A stretch of DNA of 64,000 nt from Pohlia nutans. Taxonomy: Eukaryota; Streptophyta; Bryopsida; Bryales; Mniaceae. Made by a program: the position numbers and the translations under genes. Position 1 is the stretch's first letter, and the number at the start of each line of letters is the position of its first letter. Where the stretch lies: the NCBI GenBank assembly GCA_022496805.1, contig CM040089.1, forward strand, positions 3,288,501 through 3,352,500. Reading direction: 5' to 3'. Below are positions 21,671 to 34,599 of the stretch, piece after piece. The notes beneath the pieces are model-generated. The model searched no databases. It was not told the origin of the DNA and worked only from the letters and a program-made list of their open reading frames with translations.

Positions 21671-22033
21671 GGGCCGCTTCACACTATGGCCAAAGGTCGA
21701 GAGGCCGTCAATTTCCACCAATGGGATTGCAAGAAATCAAGAATTTGGCCTCTCGACTCTTCACACTAGAGGCTAAAGTCCAAAGACCGTCGCCCTCCAA
21801 AATGCCTACATGGCAACACTTTTTGACCAAGGCGTCGGCGTCTCGAAAGGAAGTTTGGGTCGGACGGGAATGGAAACCCAAACTATGGTTGAGAGGCCGT
21901 CGATTTCTTTTCATAAAAAATGAAAACTATATTTTATTACCTATTTTCAGCCCATTTTTTTGGACTCTCAACAAAGTTTGGCCACTCAATCCCACGGCCT
22001 CTCAACTTGGACGGCCATAGTGTGAAGCGGCCC
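21671..22033. mobile_element. PIF/Harbinger-type MITE
   Basis: A 363-bp element flanked by TAA at 21668-21670 and 22034-22036. Ends are a perfect inverted pair, GGGCCGCTTCACACTATGGC and GCCATAGTGTGAAGCGGCCC. Subterminal GAGAGGCCGTC words recur in both arms, and the middle has TGGGTCGGACGGGAATGG... in place of the long central hairpin of its relatives. The open frames covering it are by-products of its composition. Its ends resemble the tentative outer end of the Harbinger element near 61.1 kb. Confidence 0.85.
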
Positions 22034-22036
22034 TAA

Positions 22037-22510
22037 CTCCCAAACTCACAAAATTCTGAAATTAGTGCAAGTGCATGTCAGTTTTTATGCGGTTCTTAAG
22101 AGAAATTGAATTGTAATGTCAAGCACTCAGCCAACCACAAGAACTGAAATAATAAAGTCTAAAAGCCCACAAAGCACATGAGTGGGTTCAGTTCAGATTT
22201 CAGATTACTTATATGCCAATAGCAAACGGCCACAATTTTGGACATCCAGTAAGAACAAAGCAGATGGTATGACTCGTCATCCCAAGCGTGGTTAGTTAGT
22301 TAGTTACTATTCACAGGCTTGGGGTATGAGCATGGCTCAATCCCTGTATTTTCAAGCAACTCACTTGACTATTTGAGGAGGAGTTTTTTAATTGGGTAAG
22401 ACGAGATTTTGCATATTGTGTCAACTTGTTCATGAAAGAAACGACCAAGAATTGCAAGTGATAAGGGGCTTTTCTACAAGAAAAAAGAACGTAGCATACC
22501 TCTTCCGTAG
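22037..22510. other. Intergenic stretch, nothing recognised
   Basis: No gene or element boundary was recognised. Confidence 0.45.
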
Positions 22511-22516
22511 TAGAAG

Positions 22517-22800
22517 CATTTTGTTTTGTTTTTTTTGAAACAAATGGATGTTTTATTTCTATTCCACAATAACGGATTACAAACATCACATTGTGAATGA
22601 AGAGAGCACTTTTCCAGTGCTCCCCCGGCCGCGGGTGATTTTTTTGGATTTTTCTTCCTACAACATTTAGACTAGACCCAAAGCTCCTAATCATTTCCAA
22701 TTAAGAGCGACAACCCCGCCGTAACATGAGGCCCCGGAGCAATCCCCATCATGCTCGGGGTTCCTATCAAGAAGGGAAGTATTTGCCCTCCGTAAAAGCA
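22517..22800 (-). mobile_element. 5'-truncated LINE, 3' end
   Basis: On the minus strand a GC-rich segment (with GGGGTTGTCGCTCTTAATTG) leads into TTCACAATGTGATGTTTGTA, ATCCGTTATTGTGGAATAGA, AATAAAACATCCATTTGTTT and then an A-rich tail CAAAAAAAACAAAACAAAAT. This layout is typical of the 3' end of a plant L1-type LINE. The open frame across it has no reverse transcriptase motif, so only the terminal portion was inserted or kept. Confidence 0.45.
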
Positions 22801-22819
22801 AATTTTCATTTGTGAATTT

Positions 22820-22862
22820 TATTATAATAATAATAATAATAATAAATAAATAAATAAGAAGA
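22820..22862. repeat. AAT/AAAT microsatellite
   Basis: A run of AAT units followed by AAAT units and an A/G-rich stretch. Confidence 0.9.
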
Positions 22863-22910
22863 AAAAAGAAAAAAGATTGAAAAGGAAATAAAAGGAAAAG
22901 GCTTTGGAAT

Positions 22911-23210
22911 GCGTTCATTTTTTGGATGATGTAGAGAATCGTTCTTCATTTCCTCATCTGTGGTGATGATTTTGCAATTGGGATTTTAGGGTAGATTTTA
23001 AAGCTAGTTACTTTTACGTACATGAAGTAGATTAAGAAAGAAAAATCAAAATTGAATTTACTAGATCCTCCATTCCATGTGAGCTTTCATTTTGACAAGA
23101 ATATTTCCAAAGTTTTCAGCTTTTAAATTTGCACTAAATTCATTATTTGAAGCTAACATACGATTGAAAAATGTAGATGATGACTTTTCCATCACATCCA
23201 TACGGTTGGA
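22911..23210 (+). mobile_element. Diverged family A relative (subfamily M, copy 1)
   Basis: Begins with TTTTTTGGATGATGTAGAGA and carries CCTCATCTGTGGTGATGATT and GGTAGATTTTAAAGCTAGTT, a decayed version of the family A left half. It ends near CCATACGGTTGGA, the conserved motif in inverse, directly against the TTAA of the next element. The left terminus is lost. Confidence 0.5.
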
Positions 23211-23214
23211 TTAA

Positions 23215-23595
23215 CCCTTAAACGTCACAAAAGCCCCACGGGCTTTTAATGAAGGAATAGTTGAGAAAAAAGTAGTTTTTCTCAACCAAATCAAGCGAGG
23301 ATTGGTGTGTTAGAAAGCTACTGAAAAAGTGATCTAGTTCCAAAGTTGTGCCTCATTTAGGAGATTGTGGAATCATTGGCAAGCCATCTAAGTTATCAAA
23401 ATGAATAGGAGTTGAGGTTGGAGCAGTTGAGGTCGTTTCTTGAAAAGTGCCGTAGTACTACAGTGCTGGCTAGCATAGCTGTTTTTTCTTTGTTATTATT
23501 ATTTATTTTTTTAAAATTTAAAAAAAAAAAAAATTCCTCCAAAAATTTAGATGCCGTCCAAGCTGCCTCACCTAGACCCTCTTGACGTTTAAGAG
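23215..23595 (+). mobile_element. TTAA-type MITE, family D, copy 2 (intact)
   Basis: A 381-bp element with exact TTAA at 23211-23214 and 23596-23599. Ends are CCCTTAAACGTCACAAAAG and CCCTCTTGACGTTTAAGAG. It is the unoccupied counterpart of the copy at 11422-12118, in opposite orientation. It has no coding content. Confidence 0.85.
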
Positions 23596-23599
23596 TTAA

Positions 23600-24189
23600 G
23601 TAATAGTGTCGAACTATGTCTAAATTTGATTTTAAAGGAGAATATCGTTTTAATTATATGAAAAATAAAAAATGTTTATTATCTTATGACTTTTGGATTG
23701 ATTGGCCAAAAGTGCATAACGTGCAACATTGCATCATCTTTTGCATAATGAGCAATGTTTCAACCTATAAAATTATCTTTTGCTTGCTTACGAGGATATT
23801 ATATCATACCGTAATGATACTTATGAGAACAACTTCACCACTATTGAAGCATAATGATTTCAACTCGGGGAGGTCACTTCCAAATATTACGTAACAACGT
23901 GCGAACAAAGATAGGGTCCAAATTGATCTTTGAAGATAATTTTTATAAATGATTTACATTAATATAGGATGCTCACAATTCATTACAAGAATAAAGATGA
24001 GAATATTCTTGAAATATTACTAACTATAGTAATAATTATTTTTAATTTTTAGGGTGCTTTTAAATACCCTTTGTTCACACGTGATACTCAAAAGATACAA
24101 AGAATGACCTCCCCGAGGATTTCAATCAATCATAATGAATCAAAAGATAGGAGTTTTCTTTAAAATTATATTAAAATTTTGAAATTTTA
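23600..24189. other. Intergenic stretch, nothing recognised
   Basis: CTCGGGGAGGTCACTTC near 23866 and GACCTCCCCGAGGATTTC near 24107 are inverse copies about 240 bp apart, suggesting a decayed foldback element of roughly 23858-24120. No duplication was identified. Confidence 0.35.
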
Positions 24190-24382
24190 ATGAATTTTGA
24201 AATATTTCCTATTAAATTCATTTGAAAAATACTTAGGCATTTTATCTCCAATTCAACCGTATTTGTGTCTTCTAACAAGGATGTCTTACATATGCTCTTT
24301 AGATTTGAAGCTTATAGAAGTTAAAGAAGCCTGGTTTTATAATACATTTAGGTATTGCCTAATACCTCTAGGCATTTAGAGG
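24190..24382. mobile_element. TTAA-type MITE fragment, family K, copy 1
   Basis: The right end CTAGGCATTTAGAGG is followed by exact TTAA at 24383-24386. It is homologous to about 42490-42671 (AACAAGGATGTCTTACATAT, AATTCAACCGTA). The left terminus was not found. Confidence 0.5.
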
Positions 24383-24389
24383 TTAATGT

Positions 24390-27290
24390 TTTGAGGCACA
24401 TATTTTCTCAAATACTCTTTCTAAAAGCAATGTTAAAATCTTCACTTTGTTTAATTTCTCTTCTGATGTATTTATTTAAATTGTTTAGCTATATTTTCTT
24501 AAAATATTTACAAGCGAAAAACCTCATTGATTGTGAGATTATAATGGTGAAATTTCAAATACAAGCATTTTTCAACCTTTCAAAATGGTGAAGTTTCATT
24601 TATTTTAATTTTTAATAAATTAATATGTATGTTTAGCGACTTATTTTATTTTTTAATATTTTGTAGAAATGAATTGAAAATACGTGAAGAATTATTTGTC
24701 AAAAATAAATTTTATATCCAATCCCTGAGCCCACATAAAAGTAAGAATAATCTAACCCAACGCCAATTTTAAAATAATCTAACCCAATGCCAATTTTAAA
24801 AGGAGCAATTTTTTAAGGAGACATCAAAGAGCTTTTTATTTATTTTTGAAACCACAACTTCTTTGATTTTTGGTTTTTTTTTTTTTTTTTTTTTTTTTTT
24901 GTTTCTTTTAAGTCTCTTACTACTTTATAACTTCACGTATTTACAACCATTTTTTTTTATCTAAGAGAAGTTTTTTTTTTTAATTTGAATTTTGAGAAAG
25001 AAATTCATGTTATAAAGCATATTGTTGTTCGCTACATGGTCATAATACCATGATAGATGAAAGGCAAGGTTGGCATATTTGTAACAAACAATTAAATAGG
25101 AAATTATAAATTCAACGTTAAAATATAAAGTTGAGCTCTTTTTTTCAATTTAGAAAGGAATTCATCATAATATATTGATTCATCAAGGATGAATGGATGT
25201 GAATTACGTATATGTTGAAAGCCTTATGTTTTATACAATAAGCATTGCACTAGTGCCAAAAATGCATGTGGAATATAAAAAACTAGTCTCACTATTTGTC
25301 ATCTCACTCTTTGTTACTATTTAATTATTTTTGCATGATTGTGCATAATTCAAGCAAAAGATTTCAAACCACAAATTAAATTGTTTTGAAGGGTGAATGA
25401 TCACTTGACTATGCAACTTTCCTCAGTCGAACAAAACTCTACTATGTGCAATTGAGCCTCAAAATTTTCATCACAACACATTTTCTTATCATTCAACTCG
25501 TGTACATCCTTCACAACCTTACTAAACTTTTTCTATATTTCATATATAAAATTTTGAATCACAGAGTTATTTTTGGAAGTTAAAAATGACTTAACCTTCT
25601 AAATTTCTTAGTTGAACACTTTTCAAAATAATGTCATTGGCTATGCCCCATTGTGCATCAGAGTATAGTGATGTGGGAATTACATGGGATTGCAATTCTT
25701 TGTCCCATATTATTTGAGAGGAACTTAGAATGAATTTTATTACAAGACTGATTTTTTCCGCATTTATAACTTACACTCAATCATCCATAAAGAAAAAATG
25801 TGAAGAATGGAAATGTTTTTATATTTTAACAATTTTAAGGAGTAATTTATGTGAAATTTGCACGGAAATTTGACATTAACTAGTTGGAATTTCTAAAAAA
25901 ATAAAAAAATGGATTCAAATTTTAAATATAAATTTTGGATCATGTCCTCTACCTACGGTAATGGAAGTATATCATTCTTTCATAACATAGATTTGAAGTC
26001 TAATTTAGGATATGCTAGTTTCTAAACAAAAACATGTAAACTATACCAAAGGTAATGAGATGTTAAAAGATTGAGACTTTTGTTTGGCCTTCCCTTGTGA
26101 TCACGAATAGAAAGTTCATTTCAAAAAAGTATAATTAATTGTGCATAGCTCTAAGGTTGACGGTCACCACTTCGATTTGTCTATAAGAGTAAAATTATAT
26201 GTTTTTTTTTAAACAAGAGGAATTACTACATGTTTTATTGATCATGCCAAGCAACCCAACCTCTTAAGTTAGATTCAATACTCTTTATGTTGAAGCTTGT
26301 AACCTAAATTCAAAGTATTCAATTTGTAGCAAGTAAACAAAGTTCCAATTTTGAAATGTGGTAGAAAAACATAGTGATCACCAAAAATAAATGTCTTATC
26401 CAGTATATTTGTGAACACTTTCCAACACAAAGAACAAAAATATAGATACCATAGATGAAAACATTCATTTATTTTATAGAGAAAATTTGATGAAATTTTG
26501 CGTGAAATTTAAAATACTAGTCTAAAATTGCCTTTTTGAGTTTCATGCTTTATTTCATTCAATCTTTCTCTTTTGGTAACAAGATGGATTAGGAAATACT
26601 TGAATACCTTGGCAGAATTTTGAAATAGAATTGACATTTCACTTTGCAAAATGGCATGTATTCTGATTTAATATATTTTGCTTTCATTGTTTCTAATGTA
26701 TTTTTTAAAGTTGGATAAGCTCACTATCAACTTTCAACCCTGATATCTATTATTCTATACATCCAATGGTCAAATTGATTAAACAATTGAATCCCTAGTG
26801 GTTCAATTAATTTATAATAGTTCAACGTACTCCATTGATAATTGAATACACTAATTTATAGGAGGTCAAAGGAAAATCACAAGATGAAAGAGTTTAACGA
26901 TAACTCTATTGCCTCATGTAATGTTATGTAATAACATGCACAAACGTAATAACTTGACATATACATGCAACTTTTAAAAATGTATTTCTTTTACAATTAT
27001 TACTTTTTTTTGTTCAAAATGTGTCGAAAAAATAAATTGCATTTAGGTTTGTATTTAAGTTTGAATTTAAGAAGCCATTACCTAGATTTTAATATGAAAA
27101 ATAAAAATTGTGATCGTTTTCTGAAAACAATAGAATAGGCTTTGTCTCTTATAAATAATGATGTCATCATCACAAAGTAAGAAATATTGATGGTCAATTT
27201 TGGTTTAGAAGAAGAACTAGAACAATCTCCAATTTCTTCAAAGCACAAGCATCGATCAAGAGTATTTCATTTTAACATTCCCTAATAACC
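24390..27290. other. Long AT-rich stretch without recognised features
   Basis: 2.9 kb of AT-rich sequence. It holds a 2-unit direct repeat AATCTAACCCAACGCCAATT at about 24749-24800 and a T homopolymer of about 30 bases at 24870-24900. No gene, terminal inverted repeat or RNA was seen. Confidence 0.5.
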
Positions 27291-27298
27291 CCTAAATG

Positions 27299-27857
27299 CC
27301 TAGAGCCCTCTCTAAATTCGGCAATTTTGCAAAGATGCATTATAAAATGCAACTTAGAGGGATATTTTGAACTTGATACATGAATAAAAATTGTGCATTA
27401 TGAATTTTAGATTTTATCCATACGGTTAGATCTACGATCGCTATTACCAATAATTTTGTAATAAATTTGAAACGTGAAATTCAAAATTATTTTGTAATTC
27501 AATTACAAATAAGATATTGACAATCTACAGACGAAATTCATTGTGATTGGTTGAAATGTAATACTCTAAGTGTAGTGATTTTTGGAGATTTTTTGGTTGC
27601 ATAATTTTATGAGGTGACTTTTTTTAGAGCACTTTTACACTGAAATCTTCAAAATTTTGGGTGAATCACTACAACATGAAATGAGGCATAAAAATTTCAC
27701 AAATCATCCCCTTTCTAATCGGATCACATATGCATGAAGCTAACTTCCCATAGAATCTACAGTAAAAATTCCACACTGCTATAAGTGCATGACGGATGAG
27801 AAATTATGGAAGAAATCTGTACATCGTCCAAAAAATGGACGCTTAGGCAGTTTGGTG
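27299..27857 (-). mobile_element. TTAA-type MITE, family A, copy 5 (inverted)
   Basis: Begins CCCCTAAATGCCTAGAGCCC after ATAA and ends GGACGCTTAGGCAGTTTGG before TGATAAA, so both TTAA flanks have decayed. The interior is full-length family A and close to copies 2 and 3 (TCCATACGGTTAGATCTACG). Confidence 0.8.
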
Positions 27858-28092
27858 ATAAAGCCCAGAATGCATTAGGAAGAATAAATAGAAATCTTGT
27901 CTTTTCAGAACAAATTGTTCATTTAACATATCATTGTAAAATTTGGCAGGTACCCTATAACATGATTTTGAATGGATTCTTTTACAAGCTTGTATAAGAT
28001 TTGTGAAAAAGTATTTATCTTTTGCATCAAGCAATAGAGTTATCCTTTAACCCACCTTGAGTTTGAATAAGATATTATGAATTATGCTTTAA

Positions 28093-28300
28093 CCCCTTAA
28101 GCTCCTAAGAGATCATTTTTGGGTCCTTGCACATCTTCTCAGGCTACCAAGGCCCAAAAAAGAAACCTTTAAAAATAAAAATACGGTGTCATAGATAAAC
28201 GAGTCTTCTTTCCAATGCAATTAGAATTATGTCCATATGATCAAAACTCCACTCATGGAATTTTTCAAAGTGATACACCTCAATGTTGAAATCAACTTCA
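28093..28300 (+). mobile_element. TTAA-type MITE, family C, copy 4 (3'-truncated)
   Basis: Exact TTAA at 28089-28092 precedes CCCCTTAAGCTCCTAAG. The following sequence matches the first half of family C (TTTCCAATGCAATTAGAATT, then AAACTCCACTCATGGA). The right half is missing. Confidence 0.55.
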
Positions 28301-29115
28301 ACACTTGGAGTAGGCTTGCCGAAAAATCAAAACCAATGAGATTTATTGGCCACCTCAAAGGAACTTTTATTCAACTCACATGGGTTGCATGCTATGAGTT
28401 GTGGGCTCTTGTAATTGGAGTAGAGTTGAAGGGATAATCTAAGTTGGCCAAAATCTCATGCTTTCATTCATACCCCCACCCATTACAACTTTACAAGGGC
28501 TTTGGAAATATGCTAATGGATTAAACATATTGTCAAATTGAGTGGTACATCTTGTTAAATATCTCATTTTGAGGATGGTAAAAAATGGCAAATCGTTTCA
28601 ACTCTGTTTGGTTTGAGAGCCCATCAAAACAAGGTTGACTAGATTTTTCAGTGCCTTAAATTTCGGAATCTCAACTTCATTTGCTACTATCTACACATTC
28701 ATACTGTCAAATGTATTGAAAATTTGAGGGATGGATTGTAAGGCCTATGAGTACAATATCCTACAGTTGGAATGTGGGAAAAAGGTTTTGAAAAGCAATT
28801 AGAGATCAATCATCAACAAAATAACCAAAATGAAGTTGTTTAGGAATCAACAGACTTTTATTTGTTCACTCCAAATAGTTATGAGGCATGGAAGAGCTTG
28901 GGTCTTGCATTATTAGGTGTGCAAGAGCCTGATGGTCTCTAAGCTCTAGTATTCCATTTCAAGCTATTTTAGCCAATTTGTTACACTTGAAACATAGTGG
29001 CTAATTTTAATGAAGGATTTTTGAAAATATGAAAGGAAAATTACCCAATTACTTAAGAATAACTTAGGTGAGTAGCCAAATGTTGCCTAGGTATTACCCG
29101 AGTAACACCATGGTA
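28301..29115. other. Intergenic stretch, nothing recognised
   Basis: No protein-like ORF or repeat boundary. Confidence 0.45.
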
Positions 29116-29757
29116 AGGTGTTTGCAAGCTACAATACACCACTTTTTTGTCGTAGTGTAGGAATTATTACACTTTTTTAATCTTTGGAAAATCACCAATA
29201 AATATTGAGATGAAATCTTCTTATAAAACAAAATGCATTGTTTAAAGAATGACAATGTCAAAGTTCCTACTATAATTTTTTTCTAAATTTGGCTCTAAAC
29301 TAATCATCGACTCTTGGAAAAGGTGCGTGTCGCTTGTGAGAAGTGCACATATAATATGGGAAATGCAGCAAGGGGTCGAATTTCAACTTCACAATTTATA
29401 AAGCTACCATTTTATTCTTTTTTTGGTATTACCATTAATCTTTTTAAATTAACCTTTTCATGATTTTCTTTATTTTCAAATTTTATATGCAGTGAAAACA
29501 ATTTTTTGGAATTGTTTTGATTTGGAAATGAAGTATTGGTCCAATTTCATAGGTGGGATATGAAATACATTTTCATAAAACCTAACTATGGAGGTTATGT
29601 AATAAAGGCTCTAATTGCCCCTAAAGTGTAAAAATAAAAGGACGTTGAGTAAAGCCCACAGTCTCAAAATAAACACGACAATCTCCACAGAGGAAGTATA
29701 AGTAGAAACCTTATATTGGATTGTGAAAATTTTGATCTAATTTGAGGTTGAGAGGTG
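29116..29757. mobile_element. Family H relative, truncated (copy 2)
   Basis: Starts TTTGCAAGCTACAATACACC and follows the same order as 18411-19179 (CTTTGGAAAATCACCAATAA, CATAGGTGGGATATGAAATA, CCTAACTATGGAGGTTATGT). It stops at GAGGTTGAGAGGTGAATC, where family B sequence takes over, so the right end and its duplication are gone. Confidence 0.6.
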
Positions 29758-30337
29758 AATCAAGTGAAAAACTTTAAACTAAAAAGTTGTTTAAAATCAT
29801 CATATAAACACATTGGTACCAAAAGAAACTCATGAAACTTTTTGATGTGCCCTAAAATGGCCTTGCAATGTCAAAAAGTAGCCCAAAATGTGGCCTAATT
29901 GATCCAAAAAGCAAATAGTGTCCAAAATAGACCAGTGCACTAAAATGACCCCCAAACATTCAGTACAACTTGGATTGATATGAAAATTTTACCATGCTAA
30001 TTAGACTTCAAGGGGAATATAATCTAATAATTTATTTATTTATTTATATCGAGAACAGACATTGGACGAAGGAAAATCAAGCCCCCAAAGTTGCAGGCAT
30101 CAAAATGCACAAAAACTATCCAAAATTAAGACCCGTGCACTGAAATGATTTTCAAAAATTCAGTACATCTCAGATTGATCTGAAAGTTATACCACACAAA
30201 CTAGATATCGTAAGGGAGGAGAGGGGGTTTTGAAAATATTAATTGAAATCGGACATTGTATGCAAAAGTTACAGCTCTTCGAAGGTGAAAGCAACCAAAA
30301 AAACGTCCAAAACAATAGACTACGGGACGGTTAGGAG
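29758..30337 (-). mobile_element. TTAA-type MITE, family B, copy 3 (left part replaced)
   Basis: Ends TACGGGACGGTTAGGAG before exact TTAA at 30338-30341. It matches the right two-thirds of 17500-18302. The left third is absent at the junction with the family H copy, which indicates a deletion or recombination between old elements. Confidence 0.65.
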
Positions 30338-30344
30338 TTAACAC

Positions 30345-31916
30345 ATCTCAATTTTGTGCAATCTACAATAGAATCCACACTTCCATGAAAAAACCTGCAA
30401 TTTCAAAAAATTGGTCTACTAACTAAAGTATACCATATTTTCAATTTTGCCCTCCTATACCAACAATAGACATTTTGGTTTGGAATGTACACTACTAGAA
30501 CATGAGGGTGGCATTGGAAACATGGTGGTAATACGTTGGTAAAGTTTTGAATATGGAGGTGCTTGCATGCATGTCAGTGTCCATTTACAAATACATTCTA
30601 CGAAAAGTCAAAACAATGCTGACAGCTTTAGTTTGAAATTTTAGATGTCAGCATTTTGAATGAGCAAGTGGAAAACCACCGGAGTTCACTCCTCAGCATC
30701 AGCAAGTGACACATGTCATCATCTTGTCGTTGGTTCTAACCTCTTGAAATGTGATGTGGAAATTGAATTTCGACAAGAAAGTAGAGTTATTCGTATAGTA
30801 AAAAGAGGGTACCCTCTATGTTGGCTGGAGTTTGCAACCTTCAAATAGTATTTTTTGTATTTGTCAGTCACAAGCAATCAATAGTATTTTTTGCTTTGTG
30901 TGAGCATGAGGGTTGGTGTGGGGGCACAGATAGATTCCCTCTTAGGAACTTGAGTGTGGTGTAGGGGAGCTTCTCTTATATTGGTGAGGTGCAAGGTTTG
31001 AATCTCTCTAACAATGTAGATCGTTGTGATTGGTAAAAAAAAAGAGCCAAAACTCGTTTTCACCGCCATCAAGCTAAAAACTCAGTTCTGTCTTGTCTTT
31101 CCTCTTAGGGAAATGCTTTGCTCTACTTTTCAAATAACTCTAGTGTTGAATATAAATCTCCCAAATTACTCTTCAAACTTTATCACTTTTATTATTGTTT
31201 TACTTCTTATATTGAAATATACTACACTATTTATCCCATTTAATAAGGGCGGGTTTATAGTGCGTGTGGGAAATTAGTAATGGTGATACTAAATACTATC
31301 ACGACGTAAGATTAGCATGATATGAAGATTTCAGGCACTTAGTAAAAATTTCAGCGCTCACTAATTTTGAGATTTGACAAAATAGCGCGTGCATTGGGAA
31401 TTAGTGTCACACGCACTAGATGGAATAATCAATGTTAGTGTATTGATTTATGAAAGAACTTACAATGATTGTCCTTTAGGCAAAAATAACTCTAGTGCAT
31501 TTTGAAAACTGGTTTTAACACCCAAAGGATTTTAAATGTGTTTCACAAAAATTACTCCAAATTTTCCATTTTTAGTGCAATGAGCTAAAAATAAAAATAA
31601 AATGTGGATTTTTAAATTTCCAAGTATACAATATTTCCCTACACTACTATGAGAATACTTAACTACTATGAGAATGCTTAGAAACCATTTCAGCCCATTT
31701 GTCTTCAATTGCAATCTTGAGGTTTCTAACGATCGCACAAATAGTCATATTAGTTACTTGTGTGCCAATTATTAAAAATAATTGAGGTATATAACATACC
31801 AAAATCATCTTTGTCAAGCGGATGTCCAACACATGGCAACTATACTTGCATGATTTCAAATATTTTTTAAGATATATTTTCATACTTTCAATTGTAGAAT
31901 CTCGTCCTTGATAAGG
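30345..31916. other. Intergenic stretch; one possible tRNA-like SINE
   Basis: Mostly AT-rich. Around 30915-31045 a GT-rich segment ends in a B-box-like GGTTTGAATCTC and an A-rich GGTAAAAAAAAAGAGCC tail, which could be a worn tRNA-derived SINE. At about 31643-31680 a 19-bp unit CTACTATGAGAATACTTAA is repeated twice. No gene was supported. Confidence 0.35.
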
Positions 31917-32161
31917 TTTAGAAATTGCATTTCACCTCTAATGGATTGTTGGGAAAATTTCAGCATCCTTTTTCGACACTAAAACATTATGATCTTGCAA
32001 CCTATGTGGCCAAATGACTCCAAATTTGATCTACATTATTTACAACAGGTACACCACAAGATTATACGATTGAGATTTCTATACCTTATTTACATTTAGA
32101 CCTATAACACATCAAAAGAAATGATGTTTTTAACCCCAAAAAAGCTAGGGACACTTAGGGG
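31917..32161 (+). mobile_element. TTAA-type MITE, family B, copy 4 (partial)
   Basis: Matches family B copy 1 (CAGCATCCTTTTTCGACACT, CTATGTGGCCAAATGACTCC) and ends GGGACACTTAGGGG before TTGA at 32162-32165. Directly after it, CCCCTAAATGTTTATG starts what looks like another TTAA-type element with no right end found. Confidence 0.65.
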
Positions 32162-32165
32162 TTGA

Positions 32166-34272
32166 CCCCTAAATGTTTATGTCACCAAACTTTGATTGAT
32201 CTCATTTTTCGTCCACTCATAAATTTCATTCATTTATTTTTGATCAAATGTTTCAGGATTGTATTAATGAGGAATCGATCAATATGCATCAAAACTTTGT
32301 TGAAATAGTGAATCCCAGAATTTTGGTGGCACATTGAAGTCAAAATTATCAATGCCGTGTAGTGTAATAACAAAAAAATTGACACCATAAAGTTGAAAGA
32401 CAATTTTGGCTATCAAGATGTTCAATTTTACATTTTATTTTTATTTTTAAAATAGAATTTCCAAGTCTAGTTCCCATTCCAATTTGAAATTTTGAAATTT
32501 TCCGAGAATTGAATGATTTATTGCAGTTTCAAGTGAAAGATGTATTATTATAATTTCAACACAAATTTCCACAATCTTAGGATATTTCAATCATTCTATA
32601 AGATCATAAAATTAATAGCAATAAGCACTCTGATAAAAAAGATTAATAGCAATAAGCACTCTGATAATTCTCACTGTAATCTAAAATTTTATTTTTAAAT
32701 CACAATCTTTATTTAATTTTTTAATTAATATGAATTTTCTTTGCATATTATGTTTTCAAAAATCATACTTATTTAATAAATACTTCAATAATTTTTATTA
32801 AATTATGGTGAATAAATAGTTGAAAAGTCATTAGTGTTTGAAAAAACCATTATATGTACTGTTATCATTCAATCTTGTAAGGAACTTAGATTTTAACTAG
32901 CCAAAAATTGAAGGAATCCCATAAGCTAATTCATTTTCTTTTTAATAATCCACAAATCAATTTCATATATCAAATAGGATATAAAAACTATAACAACCCC
33001 TTCCAAGAGCATAAATAATATCTTATCGATGCATGCCCCAATATTTCAAATTGCAATGAAATTAGTAAAATCCGTTTTGTAGTAGATGTGTTTTTATGTC
33101 CATGTTTTTTACAATTTAGTCGCAAGCGTTTACAAGACATATTGAGATAGTTCATAATAAGAAAAAATGTTTAATTTCATGAAACACAACAACATGGACA
33201 TTGTATATTTTTTATTTGTATATATCTGGCTACTTAATTTTATATATAATTAGTGTTTGTGAAATTATACAAGGGTTGTTTGAACAATGTTGTGTAGGAA
33301 CTGTTTGATTGAAAGTTGCAACTGCAAGGAGGAGACACTCTATCCTTCACCATGAAACCATGTGAGTTAAAAATAATCTAATAATAGGTAATAAACATGT
33401 AAACATTTGTTTAAATAATATGATTTCTTTTTCACATGTAGATCAATATCATATTTATCACATACCAAAAGTACAAGACCAAATTTTTCATTTACTATTT
33501 TCTACAAAATCTATCGTTTGACAAAAAAATTGTTAAGAAAAATTACCGAAAAATCACGTTGGTGAATTAAAACTTCAAAAATTCACAATATAAAATTTCA
33601 ATGGTTTCCTAATCCCAATAAAAGAATTCATGTCATTTTAATGATTTTATAATACATAACATAGGGGTAAGTAAATTTTAATTCACCTGGTTTTATAGTG
33701 ATATTTAGGAGTGCCTCCCCCCCGTTGTGCATTTGTCTACGTGGAATTGGTGATAATAGTGAACAAAATTACTGGAATAGACCCAAACAAAATCCATCAC
33801 TCAAAGGGTGAACATGAGGAACTTCAAGGCATGTGAACATGGTGCCATGATGGTGCATTGAAATGCAATTAAGATAATTTGGTGCCAACCTCCATACCAA
33901 CCTAGTATGGATAAAATGACACTAAAAGGCCTTGTATGCAGCCTTTGGTGTCAAAATGGCACCAAAATAGTTTGGCCCAACTTTTCTGATGAAGGGCATT
34001 GGGGGGAGGGGGGTTATTGTTGTGCGTGGTAACGAACCCAATTCAGGTGTTTTGATTTTGTATACAGTAGGGTGTTGACCATGTTTGACTGGACTCAGGC
34101 TGTCTGATGGATTGCACCCGCGGGCACATGCAAGTTTGTTCTGGAATTTACATCTCAGGTCTGCCATCCAACCGGGATGTCCTTCGGTTTCGCATGCAGT
34201 CAGACCTGCACCTGACTCAGAGCACACTGCTGAATAACTTGAACTTATTACATCCACACTCAACCCATTTAA
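32166..34272. other. AT-rich stretch, no gene
   Basis: It contains a 30-bp direct duplication (GATTAATAGCAATAAGCACT...) at about 32611-32670. From 33860 to 33990 TTTGGTGCCAA and GGCACCAAAA form an inverted pair, possibly a worn foldback. No gene was supported. Confidence 0.45.
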
Positions 34273-34412
34273 CTTCCATATCTCATCTGATGCAATGGAT
34301 CCCAATAAATTCCATATCTCATCTCATGCAATGGATCCCAATAAATTCCATATCTCATCTGATGCAATGGATCCCAATAAATTCCATATCTCATCTGATA
34401 CAATCTTCAATT
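34273..34412. repeat. 36-bp tandem repeat, about 3.5 units
   Basis: The unit TTCCATATCTCATCTGATGC followed by AATGGATCCCAATAAA repeats at 34273, 34309, 34345 and partly at 34381. Because 36 is a multiple of three the array stays open in one frame, but no protein-like sequence surrounds it. Confidence 0.9.
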
Positions 34413-34552
34413 AAATTTGCCAAGAAAACTCTACAATCATCAATGCCTAAAGTTTTGGGCAATACCTAAATGTATTATAAATTGATTATAAAATGAGGCT
34501 TCTTTAACCATTTTGAGTTTCAACATTAAAGCATATATGTAAGATATCCCTC

Positions 34553-34597
34553 TTAGAAGACATCTTTATTAGAAGACATCTTTATTAGAAGACATCC
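34553..34597. repeat. 16-bp direct repeat (about 2.7 units)
   Basis: AGAAGACATCTTTATT is repeated twice, plus a partial third unit. Confidence 0.85.
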
Positions 34598-34599
34598 GT

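Noticed and set aside
30915..31045. tRNA gene
   Set aside because: A B-box-like GGTTTGAATCTC is present, but no cloverleaf could be drawn. At most it is a decayed tRNA-derived SINE.
34107..34469. 120-codon frame with a repeated SHLMQWIPINSI peptide
   Set aside because: The peptide repeat is produced by the 36-bp DNA tandem repeat. Nothing outside the array looks coding.
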